Origin: Spirochaetaceae bacterium
Lineage (GTDB): Bacteria > Myxococcota_A > UBA9160 > UBA4427
NCBI GenBank assembly: GCA_020632655.1
Contig: JACKFD010000007.1
Span: 186,001 to 250,000, forward strand
Direction of reading: 5' to 3'
Length of the DNA stretch: 64,000 nucleotides
A program made the translations under genes and the position numbers. Position 1 is the first letter of the stretch. Each line of letters starts with the position of its first letter. Positions 24,091 through 33,490 of the stretch are shown here, piece after piece. The notes below the pieces were generated by a model. The model saw nothing but the letters and a program-made list of their open reading frames with translations. It ran no database searches and was not told where the DNA came from.

Positions 24091-27000
24091 TCATGCCCAG
24101 TCCCGCCGCACCCCGCGCCGACGCGCGATCCAGGACGCCGCGAGCACGGCGCCACCGACCGAAGCGGGTAGCCCCGGCTCCGGCACCGGCATCGCCAGGT
24201 CCTGCATCCGAAGCACGGCCCCGTCCCCCTCGCGCAGGAAGCCATCGACGACCGTGCCCACGGCGTTCGTCGGATCGATCGTGTAGAGCACGAGCCCACC
24301 GCCGATGGCCTCCGCCCCATAGAGCGTCGTCGTGTCCGGGCTGAACTCGATCGCCACGATGTTCAGGTCCGCGCCGTCCGAGGCACGCTGGAAGTTCCCG
24401 ATCGGCGTCGCCAGCGCGGTCGCTGCGTCGATCTCGTAGAGCGTTCGACCCGTCCCGATGGCCCCCTCGCTCCCGTAGAGTCTGCCCGCCGCATCGAAGT
24501 CGATCGACGTGAACTGCAATGGAGCGAGGTCGCCGACGCGCCGGAAGTTCCCGACGTCGACGGCCGCGGCCGTCTCGGCGTCGATCGCGTAGAGCGTGAC
24601 GCCGCCGCCCGAGCCGATCCCCTCGCTGCCGTAGAGCACACCGGTCGTCGGATGAGCGGCAATCGACGTGAAGTTCAGCAACACGCCATCGCCGACCCGC
24701 GTCACGTCCCCGATCGCCCAACCTTCCGCCGTGCCGGGTGACACCCGGTAGAGCACGCGGCCCTCAGACGCGCCGATCCCCTCGGTTGCGTAGAGCACGC
24801 CCGACTTCGGGCTGAACTCGAGCGTCCCGAAGCTCAGCAGCGCCCCGTCCGCAGGCCGCGTGAACGTGAGCGGATTGCTCGACACGGCCGTCTCGGGATC
24901 GATCGAGTAGAGGACTCGGCCGAGCGAGGCTCCCGTCCCTTCGGCGCCGAAGAGGAGCGCCGTCTCGGGGAAGGGGCGCGCGGATGCGGCAAGCCCGATC
25001 TGCGTGGGCGAGAGATACGGTGTGGTCCCCGTATAGAAGGGCGTAGTCGCCTCGAAGTCGTCGAGGTTTCGGTAGACCGAAACCTGGGCCACGCCCCCGT
25101 TGTCCCACATCTGCGTGACCCAGCCGTCGGGCGATAAGGCGAGGCCGAGCTGCCCGCTCACCAGGTGTGGCGTGGTGGCGGTCTGGTACGGGGCGTTGGC
25201 CAGGAAGTCGGCCAGGCTCGCAAAGCGCGAGAGGCGTACGAACCCCGTCCCGTCGTCCGTGATCTGGACGAGAGACGAGAGACTCGCCCCAAAGGCAATC
25301 TGGCTCGCGACGCCGTGGAGCGTTGTCGATTGGGTCGAGAGCGGCGCCCCGCCGAAGGCGAAAGCGGTCAGGCTGTCGTAGCTGTCCACTTCGATCGTGC
25401 CGGCGACGTCGCGGAAGTGGAGGAGGGTCGCACCGTCGTAGGTGAAGCCGAGGTCGCCAGAGGAAGGCCGGGTCGTCGTGATTGTGTCGGTCGGCTGGTC
25501 GGCGACCAGCGTCGGGACGTCAGGGTAATAGGAGAGCGCAAGCAGGCCACCGGCAGCGTGGATCCGGAGAATGTGGGAGCCGCTGGCGGGCACGGCTCCT
25601 CCACCCAATGCGATGAACGCCGCACCGCCGTCGGGAATGCTCGCGTCGTAGAGAAAGGCCCCGGCGATCACGTCGTCGTACCCGTCACCGTTGACGTCAC
25701 CTGCACTCGCGACGCTGCACCCCAAGCTTGCATTCGCCTGATCGGCCTCGATGCCGGCGTAGGCCGTAGTCGGGTCGCCATTCGCTACTCCGGATCCACC
25801 ACCCAGGAAGACGAATGCCGCCCCTTCCCCAACCTCGCCATTCTCGTATGAACTCGCTCCAACGATCACGTCGTCGTACCCGTCGCCGTCGACGTCTCCC
25901 GCGGTGGCGACGCTTTGCCCGAGAAACGAAGTCGCTTGATCGGACTCGATCTGAGCGCTGGCCGTCGACGGATCGCCACTCGAGACCCCCGCGGCGCTAC
26001 CCAGGAACACGAAGGCTGCCCCTTCGAAGGCCTGACCCGCAGAATACGACGGAGCGCCCACGATCAGATCGTCGAAGCCGTCCCCGTTCGTGTCGCCGGC
26101 GCTCGACACGCTGGCTCCCATCGATGCGGACGCCTGATCGGACTCGAGTCGAGCATGCGCCGTCGCGGGGTCGGCATCCGGGACCCCTGAGGCACTGCCC
26201 AGGAATACGAACGCTGCTCCTCCAAAGGAGTGCGTCGCGGAATAGTTCATCGATCCCACGACCACGTCGTCGAAGCCATCTCCGTTTACGTCGCCTGCAC
26301 CCGCCGCGCTAACGCCCAGCCGAGCGCTCACCTGATTCGACTCGAGTCGGGCATGTGCCGTGGCAGGACTGCCGTCGGCGATTCCCGCAGCGCTGCCCAG
26401 GAAGATGAACGCTGCGCCCTCGTCCACCTCGCCGTTGTCGTAGAGATCACCTCCAACGATCACGTCGGAGTAGCCATCCCCGTTGACGTCACCCGCACCG
26501 GCCACGCTGAATCCAAAACTGGAGCCCGATTGATTCGACTCGAGCTGAGCGTGCGCTGCCGCGGGGCCCCCGCCCAGGACACCGGTGGCACTACCCAAGA
26601 ACACGAACGCGGCGCCCTCATCCGGCTCGCCGGCGTCGTAGGCAAAGGCCCCGACGATCACGTCGTCATAGCCGTCGCCGTTCACATCTCCCGCTCCCCC
26701 GACACTACGCCCGAGGAACGCATTTGCTTGATCGGATTCGATCTGTGAGTCAGCCAGACTGGAGATGGTCGTCGCGATCCCAGCCGCCGAACCGAGGAAG
26801 ACGAACGCCGCACCCTCGTTGGATACGCCGTTGTCGTATGTCCAGGCACCGACGATCACGTCGTCGTAGCCGTCGCCGTTCACATCGCCAGCGCCGGCCA
26901 CGCTCAATCCCAGGCCGCTACCCGCCCGATCCGACTCCAACACCGCATCCCACGTCCCCGCAATCAGCGGATCGATCACGACCGGATACTCCGCCCCCGC

Positions 27001-27645
27001 GTCGTCCAACTCGATCCGGACCCGCCCGCCCTCGATCGCGAACTCCGCCGGCAACCGCCGCTCGCGCGCATCGAACGCCACCAGCTTCCCATACGAGAGC
27101 CGCCTCGCCCCCGTATCCAGCACGACCTCGTCGCCCCGCAACGACGCCCGGGCCCCTTCGACCGCGAGCGCGACGACCACCTCGCCTTCACCCGCCGGCC
27201 GCGCGTCGATCGTGAATCCCTGCTCGAGACCCGCCTCCGAGTTCAGGTACCACTCGACGAACCCGGGCCGACGGATCTCCACCCGCGGCCCTTCGTGCAC
27301 GACCTCGCCCGACCCGACGGGCTCGAGCCGATCGCCGCGCCCGACGGCCGCGAGCGAGAGCCGAGCCAGCTCCGCGCCCTCCGACCCGCCCCGCTCGACC
27401 ATGCGAATGCCCGTCTCGTCGAAGTAGGTCCGGAAGCCTTGCGCGCGGTTCGGCGCCTGGAGCCCCTCGCGGTTCCGACTCGCGTGGTACTCACGCTCGG
27501 CGAGCGCGCGCTCGACGCCCCCCTGCCAGCTCGCATCGACGGCCGCCTCCAACGGCCCGTCCGACTCCGGAAGCTCTCCCGGCGCACAGCCCACGACGAG
27601 GCCCACGAGAGTCAGCCCGACCCAAGATCGCTTCCACCGCTTCAT
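24091..27645 (-). CDS. FG-GAP repeat lipoprotein with PEP-CTERM-like tail
   Basis: 1184 residues. An N-terminal lipobox (LVVGC, about residue 20) predicts lipid anchoring. After a beta-rich domain come seven FG-GAP repeats with Ca2+-binding DxNxDGxxD loops (GDVNGDGYDDVIVGA and variants, about residues 240-680), the blade units of integrin-like propellers. Five further repeats of about 60 residues (GRVLYxIDPETA) form a second propeller. The end has PVPEPG, a helix and RRR, resembling a PEP-CTERM signal. ATG 27645 follows GGAGACGAAG; ATG 27657 is an alternative. Having both anchors is unusual. Confidence 0.8.
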   Translation of the reverse strand: MKRWKRSWVGLTLVGLVVGCAPGELPESDGPLEAAVDASWQGGVERALAEREYHASRNREGLQAPNRAQGFRTYFDETGIRMVERGGSEGAELARLSLAAVGRGDRLEPVGSGEVVHEGPRVEIRRPGFVEWYLNSEAGLEQGFTIDARPAGEGEVVVALAVEGARASLRGDEVVLDTGARRLSYGKLVAFDARERRLPAEFAIEGGRVRIELDDAGAEYPVVIDPLIAGTWDAVLESDRAGSGLGLSVAGAGDVNGDGYDDVIVGAWTYDNGVSNEGAAFVFLGSAAGIATTISSLADSQIESDQANAFLGRSVGGAGDVNGDGYDDVIVGAFAYDAGEPDEGAAFVFLGSATGVLGGGPAAAHAQLESNQSGSSFGFSVAGAGDVNGDGYSDVIVGGDLYDNGEVDEGAAFIFLGSAAGIADGSPATAHARLESNQVSARLGVSAAGAGDVNGDGFDDVVVGSMNYSATHSFGGAAFVFLGSASGVPDADPATAHARLESDQASASMGASVSSAGDTNGDGFDDLIVGAPSYSAGQAFEGAAFVFLGSAAGVSSGDPSTASAQIESDQATSFLGQSVATAGDVDGDGYDDVIVGASSYENGEVGEGAAFVFLGGGSGVANGDPTTAYAGIEADQANASLGCSVASAGDVNGDGYDDVIAGAFLYDASIPDGGAAFIALGGGAVPASGSHILRIHAAGGLLALSYYPDVPTLVADQPTDTITTTRPSSGDLGFTYDGATLLHFRDVAGTIEVDSYDSLTAFAFGGAPLSTQSTTLHGVASQIAFGASLSSLVQITDDGTGFVRLSRFASLADFLANAPYQTATTPHLVSGQLGLALSPDGWVTQMWDNGGVAQVSVYRNLDDFEATTPFYTGTTPYLSPTQIGLAASARPFPETALLFGAEGTGASLGRVLYSIDPETAVSSNPLTFTRPADGALLSFGTLEFSPKSGVLYATEGIGASEGRVLYRVSPGTAEGWAIGDVTRVGDGVLLNFTSIAAHPTTGVLYGSEGIGSGGGVTLYAIDAETAAAVDVGNFRRVGDLAPLQFTSIDFDAAGRLYGSEGAIGTGRTLYEIDAATALATPIGNFQRASDGADLNIVAIEFSPDTTTLYGAEAIGGGLVLYTIDPTNAVGTVVDGFLREGDGAVLRMQDLAMPVPEPGLPASVGGAVLAASWIARRRGVRRDWA
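25650..26935 (-). repeat. Seven imperfect tandem repeats coding for FG-GAP blades
   Basis: Units of roughly 180-200 bp repeat through this stretch, each encoding a GDxNGDGxxDxIxGA loop. The DNA copies have diverged but stay recognisable. Confidence 0.75.
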
Positions 27646-27724
27646 CTTCGTCTCCATCTCCCAGCACCCGTATCCCCAGAGCCCGCGCCGCGAACGCGTG
27701 GCCTCCCGTCTTCGACCGCTCAGC

Positions 27725-28423
27725 TCAAGAACCAATTCGCGACGGCGCCCCATCCACTCCCATTCGATCGCGCCGCGAGGCGCCGAGCCCCATCAGCCCG
27801 AGCAGCACGAGCATCGCGGTCGACGGCTCGGGAACGACCGCGGCTTGCACCTCGATGTTGTCGATCTTGATATGAGGCAGGGTCGAGCCGGGACGAACGC
27901 CGTGGAAGACGACCTGTGTGAGGTTCGTCCAGGAGGCGTCGAAGACGAAGGTCTCGAAGTCGGCCACGCCACCGGGGCCATCGCTGATGCCGTCGAGGGT
28001 GATCTGGCGCTGGACGGATCCGCCACCATCGAGCAGGCCCGTCACGTCGATCGAGAGCGCGGTGAAGAGGGGGTTGCCGGCGCCCGGATTGAAAAGCTCG
28101 GCGAGATCGACCTGCAGGAGGTCGAAGTTCCCGGTCAGGGATGCCAGACGGAGATCGACGCTGTCCAGCCCCTGCCGCCGGGCAACGAGCGTGGGCGTGC
28201 CGTTGTCGGGGCGGTCCGGATAGCCCGCCGCGTCGATGAAGAGCTCGCCGGCCGGCGCATCCAACAGATAGCCATCGAGCGCGAGGCCGTTTCCGATCTG
28301 AATCGACGACGCCGGCGGCAGCGCGTAGTGATCGAAGGTCAACGACACGGCTTGCGCCGCTCCCGCGCCCAGCAGCACATAGACGGCCGAGACGACGAGC
28401 CAGCTCCCCATTCGCAACGACAT
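27725..28423 (-). CDS. PEP-CTERM sorting-domain protein
   Basis: 232 residues. Signal peptide (MSLRMGSWLVVSAVYVLLGA, cleavage after AQA), a beta-sandwich-like middle domain (SLTFDHYALPP to VHIKIDNIEV) and a canonical PEP-CTERM tail: VVPEPST, a hydrophobic helix and RRDR at the C-terminus. Such proteins are exported, processed by exosortase and attached to the surface or to exopolysaccharide. GGAGG lies 9 nt before ATG 28423. A CGCGCG-TTT-CGCGCG inverted repeat (28464-28478) is in its leader. Upstream of the FG-GAP gene by 80 bp, perhaps one operon. Confidence 0.85.
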   Translation of the reverse strand: MSLRMGSWLVVSAVYVLLGAGAAQAVSLTFDHYALPPASSIQIGNGLALDGYLLDAPAGELFIDAAGYPDRPDNGTPTLVARRQGLDSVDLRLASLTGNFDLLQVDLAELFNPGAGNPLFTALSIDVTGLLDGGGSVQRQITLDGISDGPGGVADFETFVFDASWTNLTQVVFHGVRPGSTLPHIKIDNIEVQAAVVPEPSTAMLVLLGLMGLGASRRDRMGVDGAPSRIGS

Positions 28424-28626
28424 CGATCCGAACCTCCAGCAGCCAAAAAGGTCGCGCTGGACACGCGCGTTTCGCGCGGTCCCCTTCCCGGCGTGCTGGT
28501 GTATCACGATGCGTCCGGAGATGAGCCACCCAAATGGGAGGGTCTGGACGTCATTCGTCATCCGAAACCGAATTTTCGGATTGGGGCCGGATGAGCGCGC
28601 AAGAGCAGCCGAGCCGCGCGCCCCGC
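28424..28626. other. Intergenic region with two small palindromes
   Basis: Between two leftward genes. It holds the inverted repeat 28464-28478 and CCGAA-TT-TTCGG (28568-28579), the latter placed as a weak terminator for the GST-like gene. No coding potential supported. Confidence 0.4.
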
Positions 28627-29511
28627 CTACAGCCCCCGCGGATCCGCCGGATCCATCTCCTCGATCGCCGCCGGCAGACGCAGCGCATGCCACGCACCGA
28701 CCGGCTCGAGCACACGACCGACCGAGCGCCGCGCCTCGGGCGCGAGGACCGCGAGCTCGCGCCCGATCGCAAGTCGTCGCCGCTCGCAATCCCGCCGTAC
28801 CGGTAGCGTCCGCGTCTCGCCCGCGAACTCGAGCCGCACCTCGTCGGCCCCGTCCTTGAGCGCGCGCTGGTTCCGATCGAGGAAGGCGTGATAGTCGCGC
28901 CCGATCTCCCGCAGCACCTCGACGAGCGAGATCGGGATCGCATCGTCGGAACTCGCGCACGCGTCGACGTTCCCCTCGCGCACCGCGCCGAGAAGCCGCT
29001 CTCCCAGACCGAGCAGCCGCGGCGCACGACGTTCGAGCCACGCCCGCGCGCGGGCCCGCGTCCGCAGATCACACTCGATCCAACCGACGAGCAGGAGATC
29101 CGGCCGGGTCGGCGCGCGACCGAGCAGGAAGCCCGAGGCCGCGACATGCGCCTCGAGCGCCTCGAGGGCCACGCCCGAACGCCGGACCGCGACCCGGAGC
29201 CAGAGCTCGATCCAATCCTCGAGCAGGCGCGAACACGTCCGTCGCACGGGGAGTCCGGGCAGGAGCGCCGGCCGCGGATGCACCCGCTCGAGCCAATCGA
29301 GCATGGCGTGCAGCCCCGAGAGCACGAAGCCCTCCGGCGTCCGCAGGTAGGGCCCGCCCCCATCTCCGGCGCGCGCCTCGAGCGCGTACGCGAGGGACGC
29401 CGTCTCCTCGACCCGCGTGAACGCGAGCCGCTTCGCCTCGAGGGCGAGCGCGAGGACGACCGTGTCGCGCTTCGCGAGATCGCCGTAGACGACGTAGCCC
29501 GGGTCGGACAT
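28627..29511 (-). CDS. Glutathione S-transferase-like protein
   Basis: 294 residues. The N-terminal part (YVVYGDLAKRDTVVLALALEA, then PYLRTPEGFVLSGLHAMLDWLE) looks like a thioredoxin-fold GST domain with the usual beta-alpha order, and the rest is all-helical, but the Cys/Ser/Tyr activation residue is not evident. It may not bind glutathione. The ATG at 29511 is used; GTG 29529 overlaps the stop of the OsmC gene by 4 bp and is an alternative. Upstream gene is OsmC, so a redox or detoxification pair is plausible. Confidence 0.55.
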   Translation of the reverse strand: MSDPGYVVYGDLAKRDTVVLALALEAKRLAFTRVEETASLAYALEARAGDGGGPYLRTPEGFVLSGLHAMLDWLERVHPRPALLPGLPVRRTCSRLLEDWIELWLRVAVRRSGVALEALEAHVAASGFLLGRAPTRPDLLLVGWIECDLRTRARARAWLERRAPRLLGLGERLLGAVREGNVDACASSDDAIPISLVEVLREIGRDYHAFLDRNQRALKDGADEVRLEFAGETRTLPVRRDCERRRLAIGRELAVLAPEARRSVGRVLEPVGAWHALRLPAAIEEMDPADPRGL

Positions 29512-29525
29512 CCGCGCCCCCGACC

Positions 29526-29936
29526 TCACGCGCCGAAACGAAGGGTGAGGTCGACTTCGAGATCCGGATGGATCGACTCGGCGACGGGACAGGTCCGCGC
29601 CGTCCGCTCGAGCCGCTCCCGCGCCTCGCTCGAGAGACCGGCCGGCAGATCGAGCTCGACGACGACGCGACCGACGCGGCGGGTCGGCTCGAGCTGCATG
29701 TGCTTCTCGATGCGCGCCGTGGCGCCATCGATCGACCAGCCCTCGCGCCGGGCGACGATGCCCATCGTCGTCAGCATGCAGGTGCCGAGGGCCGTCGCGA
29801 GCAGATCGGTCGGCGAGAAGGCCTCCCCCTTGCCCTGGTTGTCGAGCGGGGCATCGGTCTCGAGCGCAGCCCCCGACGGCCCGTGCACGGCGCGCGTATG
29901 CAGCCCGCCCTCGTAGACGATCGTCATCTCGACCAT
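29526..29936 (-). CDS. OsmC/Ohr-family peroxiredoxin-like protein
   Basis: 136 residues. Two conserved Cys, in LGTCMLTTMGI (about residue 53) and RTCPVAESI (about residue 117), are the peroxidatic and resolving residues of OsmC/Ohr proteins that reduce organic hydroperoxides using a thiol donor. The ATG at 29936 gives a normal family length; ATG 29927 is possible. The GST-like gene follows with an overlap or 14-bp gap. Confidence 0.88.
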   Translation of the reverse strand: MVEMTIVYEGGLHTRAVHGPSGAALETDAPLDNQGKGEAFSPTDLLATALGTCMLTTMGIVARREGWSIDGATARIEKHMQLEPTRRVGRVVVELDLPAGLSSEARERLERTARTCPVAESIHPDLEVDLTLRFGA

Positions 29937-30039
29937 GCGTGCGCCCTCCGACGCGGCCGTACAGGCCGAATGCGCTCGACGAGCCGAGAGCTTGCCCGAA
30001 TCCGGCGGTTCACGCCCCCGCACCGCCGGCCCCGCGTGC

Positions 30040-30045
30040 TAGCGT
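30040..30045 (+). promoter_or_regulatory. Candidate -10 element of a leaderless transcript
   Basis: TAGCGT is followed by 7 nt and GTG 30053. The wider context GCTAGCGTGCG matches GCTAGAGTGCG at 63829-63839. No -35 match is seen. Confidence 0.45.
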
Positions 30046-30052
30046 GCGCCCC

Positions 30053-32146
30053 GTGCGATCGCGCTCGATGGCCGCAAAAGCGGCCGCCGGGCCCCCGGTC
30101 CCGCGAGCCCCAGCCATGCACCCCCTCGAACTCGACGACGATCGGCTCGACCGCCCCTGCGCCGAGCGCGACACGGCCCTCGAGGCCGCCCTCGCGCGGC
30201 TGGGCCACGCCGCGTTCCGCCCGGGCCAGCGCGAGGCGATCGAGTCGCTGCTCGACGCACGACGCGCGTTGCTCGTCGCACCGACCGGGGGCGGCAAGAG
30301 CCTCTGCTACCAGCTGCCCTCGCTCCTGCTGCGAGGGACGACGGTCGTGGTGTCGCCCCTGATCGCGTTGATGCGCGACCAGGTCGACGCACTCGAGCGA
30401 CTCGGCGTCGAGGCGACCTTCCTCGCGTCGACGCTCGAGCCGCAGGAGATGGCGGAGCGCCTCGACGGGCTCGAGGCCGGACGCTGGAAGCTGGTCTACG
30501 TCGCGCCGGAGCGGCTCGTCTTTCCGCGCTTTCGCGACATCCTGCGGCGGATCGACTGCCCGCTCTTCGCGATCGACGAGGCCCACTGCATCAGCGAGTG
30601 GGGCCACGACTTCCGCCCCGAATACCTCGAGATCGGCCGCGTCCTCGCCGAGCATCCCGACGCGCGGGTGCTCGCGTGCACGGCGACCGCGACCCCCTAC
30701 GTCCGCGACGAGATCATCGCCCGCCTCGGCCTGCCCGCCGACACGCCCCAGCTCGTGCGCGGCTTCGCGCGGCCGAACCTCGCCCTGCGCGTGGCCGAGG
30801 TCGAGCGGGCGAGCGAGCGGCGGCGCGCGGTGGACGAGACCCTCGCCGAGGCGCTCGGCGCGCCGGGCGCGGGGCGGGGCTGTGCGATCGTCTACGGCCC
30901 CACGCGCAAGAGCACGGAGGCCGAGCGCGACCGGCTCGTGGGGCGCGGCTGGCGCTGCGAGAGCTATCACGCGGGCTTGACGGCGGAGCGGCGCGAGGAG
31001 GTCCACGCGGCGTTCGCGTCGGGCGAGCTCGAGGTGGTCGTCGCGACCAACGCCTTCGGCATGGGCATCGACCGCGCCGACGTGCGCGCCGTGATCCATC
31101 TCGCGCCGCCGGGCTCGATCGAGGCCTACTACCAGGAGGTCGGCCGCGCGGGCCGAGACGGTCGGGACGCGATCGGGCAGATGCTGGTCGGTCCGGGCGA
31201 CCTCGCCAGGCGACGCGCGCTGATCGAAGCCGACGGGATCCAGCTCGGCGGTGGGAGCGAGGGGCCGGCGGCCGAGGCCGCGCGCCATCGCTGGGCCCTC
31301 TTCCTCGAGCTGATGCGCTTCGCGGAGGGCGGCAGCTGTCGACACGATACGGTGTTGCGCTATTTCGGAGACGAAGAGGAGACGCTCGCGGGCTGCGGGC
31401 GATGCGACGTCTGCGAGGAGCTCGCGGCGTCGGGACGAGACGGGGCGCGCGAGCTCGCGAACGACGAGAGCGCCGAGGACGTGACGCTGATCGTGCGCAA
31501 GGCGCTCTCGGGGGTCGCGCGGATCCATGGGCGCTACGGGCTCGGGGCGGCGGTGGCGCTCCTGCGCGGGCAGGACGATGCGCGGCTACGCGGTACGGGG
31601 CTCGATCGAACGACGACCTGGGGCGTGCTCTCGGAGCGGACCGAGGTGTGGCTGACGCGGCTGCTGCGGCGTTGCGTGACGGCAGGCTGGGTCGACCTCG
31701 AAGGGGGCGACCGTCCGATCGCGATGCTGACGGAGACGGGTGTCGCCGTGATGCGCGGGGAGCGGCCCGTACGGCTGCTACTCCCGCGAGAGAAGAATGC
31801 GCTGCCGCGGGCACGCGGCGCGGCGAGCGGGCCCTCGTACCTCGTGCGACGCGCGGGGGAGTCCGTCGCGACGCGACGCTCGGCGGGCGCGGACGAGACG
31901 CCGCTCGACGCAGGGGCGCTCGCGCGCTTCGAGGCGCTGCGTGCGTGGCGGCTCGAGGCGGCGCGGGAGGGAGCCGTTCCGCCCTACGTCGTGGCGAGCG
32001 ATCGGGCGCTGCGCGAGATCGCGCTGATCCAGCCGACGCGGGTCGAGGATCTCACCCTCGCCCACGGCATCGGCGAGGGGAAGGCCGCGCGCTACGGCGA
32101 GGAGATCCTGCGCGTGCTGCGCGAGCTCGACGGCGCTACGGGCTGA
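30053..32146 (+). CDS. recQ: RecQ-family ATP-dependent DNA helicase
   Basis: 3'-5' DNA helicase for recombination and repair. 697 residues from GTG 30053. Walker A APTGGGKSLCYQLP (about 76-89), DEAH in AIDEAHCISEWGHDFRPEY, ACTATAT, ATNAFGMGIDRADVR and a zinc-binding Cys cluster (GCGRCDVCEEL with the upstream GSCRHD), then a winged helix and a C-terminal HRDC domain (ALARFEALRAWRLEAARE onwards). Homology starts near AALARLGHAAFRPGQ. Starts at 30053, 30068 (ATG) or 30116 (ATG) cannot be decided; 30053 is favoured by the leaderless promoter pattern. Confidence 0.93.
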   Translation: MRSRSMAAKAAAGPPVPRAPAMHPLELDDDRLDRPCAERDTALEAALARLGHAAFRPGQREAIESLLDARRALLVAPTGGGKSLCYQLPSLLLRGTTVVVSPLIALMRDQVDALERLGVEATFLASTLEPQEMAERLDGLEAGRWKLVYVAPERLVFPRFRDILRRIDCPLFAIDEAHCISEWGHDFRPEYLEIGRVLAEHPDARVLACTATATPYVRDEIIARLGLPADTPQLVRGFARPNLALRVAEVERASERRRAVDETLAEALGAPGAGRGCAIVYGPTRKSTEAERDRLVGRGWRCESYHAGLTAERREEVHAAFASGELEVVVATNAFGMGIDRADVRAVIHLAPPGSIEAYYQEVGRAGRDGRDAIGQMLVGPGDLARRRALIEADGIQLGGGSEGPAAEAARHRWALFLELMRFAEGGSCRHDTVLRYFGDEEETLAGCGRCDVCEELAASGRDGARELANDESAEDVTLIVRKALSGVARIHGRYGLGAAVALLRGQDDARLRGTGLDRTTTWGVLSERTEVWLTRLLRRCVTAGWVDLEGGDRPIAMLTETGVAVMRGERPVRLLLPREKNALPRARGAASGPSYLVRRAGESVATRRSAGADETPLDAGALARFEALRAWRLEAAREGAVPPYVVASDRALREIALIQPTRVEDLTLAHGIGEGKAARYGEEILRVLRELDGATG

Positions 32147-32174
32147 GGACCGGGCGTGGCGGGCGAGCCGGTCC
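32147..32174. terminator. Weak hairpin between convergent recQ and regulator genes
   Basis: GGACCGG (32147-32153) pairs with CCGGTCC (32168-32174) across a 14-nt loop. Position between convergent stops makes it a candidate terminator; no T tract. Confidence 0.35.
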
Positions 32175-32200
32175 ACCCGGACCGAAGCGCCGTCCGCGTC

Positions 32201-32878
32201 TCAGGTGCTGCGGATCGACGGCAGCGACGGATCCATCGGCAGGCCATCGACCCGCGAGAGCGGCGAGCGACCCGAGGCCGCCGCGATCCGGGCCATCAGA
32301 TCCGCCTGCAGCCGCTCGGGCATCATCGCGAGCACGACGCAGGTCGCAGTCTTCTCGTTCGCGGCGATCCAGCGATGGGGCAGGCTCGAGTCGAAGTGCA
32401 GCGAGTCGCCGGCGTAGATCTGGAAGCGCTCGCCGCCGACCTCCGCGTCGATGCAGCCGTCCTCGACGAGCAGCACCATCTCGCCCTGGAATTGCCAGGC
32501 CTCCGTGCCGGGCGGCCCGGCTCCCATGCCCGGATGGATGCGCAAGCGCCAGACGTCGAGCTTGTTGCGCGGGATCATCCCGACGAGGTGCTCGAGGTCC
32601 GCATGCCCCTTGACCGTGAGGCGGGGTCGGGCGTCTCGGCGTAGCACGGAGACCTGTCGGCCGACCTCGACCTCCGCCAGCAGCTCGCTCGGCCGACGGT
32701 TCAGACCGTTGGCGACCTTCAGCAGCACGGCGATCGTCGGCACCGTCTGCAGGTTCTCGATCTTGTGGATCGTGCTGGCAGAGACCCCGGATCGATCTCC
32801 GAGCTGCTGGAGCGTGAATCCCGCCTCGTCCCTCCAGCTGCGAATGCGAGCGGCAATCCGCTTGAGATCCTCGTCCAC
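32201..32878 (-). CDS. XRE-family regulator with cupin effector domain
   Basis: 225 residues. N-terminal helix-turn-helix (FTLQQLGDRSGVSASTIHKIEN, about residues 19-40) is joined to a cupin barrel (about 125-190; YAGDSLHFDSSLPHRW). Such regulators sense small metabolites. GTG 32878 is chosen, AGGA lying 9 nt upstream; homology begins right there. It is divergent from catabolic cluster 2 and may control it, but the operator at 33339 fits a TetR-type rather than an XRE site. Confidence 0.85.
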   Translation of the reverse strand: MDEDLKRIAARIRSWRDEAGFTLQQLGDRSGVSASTIHKIENLQTVPTIAVLLKVANGLNRRPSELLAEVEVGRQVSVLRRDARPRLTVKGHADLEHLVGMIPRNKLDVWRLRIHPGMGAGPPGTEAWQFQGEMVLLVEDGCIDAEVGGERFQIYAGDSLHFDSSLPHRWIAANEKTATCVVLAMMPERLQADLMARIAAASGRSPLSRVDGLPMDPSLPSIRST

Positions 32879-33338
32879 GCCTTCGGGTCCTCGATCAGAG
32901 CGGGCCGAGCATAACGAGCCCCCCGATGGAAGCCTCGCTTCTCTCACTCGATCCGCGAAGAAGGTTCGAATCGGCAACCTGCCTTGCTCCTGGGAAATAA
33001 CCCGAGGCGCGATTCCGTAACGCCACCGAGCCGGAATTCGAAGGTGATCGCCCGCACCGACAGGGCCGAACGCATGTTCATCGGTCGTGCGGCGCGCGCC
33101 TAGCGAGTCGATCCCGGCAGGACGCTCGGGCGTCGAGCGCCGATCCGCGACCGGGAGCCCGGGCCTCGTCCCGGTCGGTTCCCGATCACGGCCCGGTCGT
33201 GACCCGAGTCACGCGGGTCGAGACCTACGGACCCGGTCCGGGCCGAGCCATGGACCCGCCTCCCGCCCCGATCGACCGAGGCGTCCGGCACATTCCTTTC
33301 CCTCGGGGACGAAGCTCTGCTCGGGCGGCGTGGCAGGC

Positions 33339-33352
33339 TAGAACGTGTTCCA
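33339..33352. promoter_or_regulatory. KstR-like operator palindrome
   Basis: TAGAACGTGTTCCA fits T-nn-AAC-nn-GTT-nn-A exactly, the published consensus of KstR, the TetR-family repressor of mycobacterial cholesterol catabolism. It lies just upstream of and overlapping the -35 position of the promoter whose -10 is TATAGT at 33371, ideal for repression. No kstR-like gene is in the window. Confidence 0.5.
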
Positions 33353-33370
33353 CCCGACCGATCCCGCCGT

Positions 33371-33376
33371 TATAGT
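33371..33376 (+). promoter_or_regulatory. -10 element for catabolic cluster 2
   Basis: TATAGT (5 of 6 consensus) in a GC-rich background. The -35 region (TTCCAC, 17 bp upstream) is poor. Transcription would start near 33383, about 108 nt before ATG 33491. Confidence 0.45.
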
Positions 33377-33490
33377 GTCGGGCGTTCCGGTCGCGACGCC
33401 GTCGCCGGAGCCGACGAGCGCTCGAATCCAACTTCCATCCATGCGCCGCGCCGGGGCCCGAGCCCCGATCCCGGCCGTTCCGAGGCGAGC

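Larger units (their letters stand above)
32879..33490. other. 612-bp divergent regulatory region before cluster 2
   Basis: No supported gene. It holds the palindromic operator at 33339-33352 and a -10 TATAGT at 33371-33376 for the rightward operon. The leftward part carries the regulator's own promoter, which I cannot place. Confidence 0.6.

Noticed and set aside
26040..26480. Regular spacing that suggested a CRISPR-like array
   Set aside because: The repeats are about 190 bp, degenerate and in frame: they code for FG-GAP blades.
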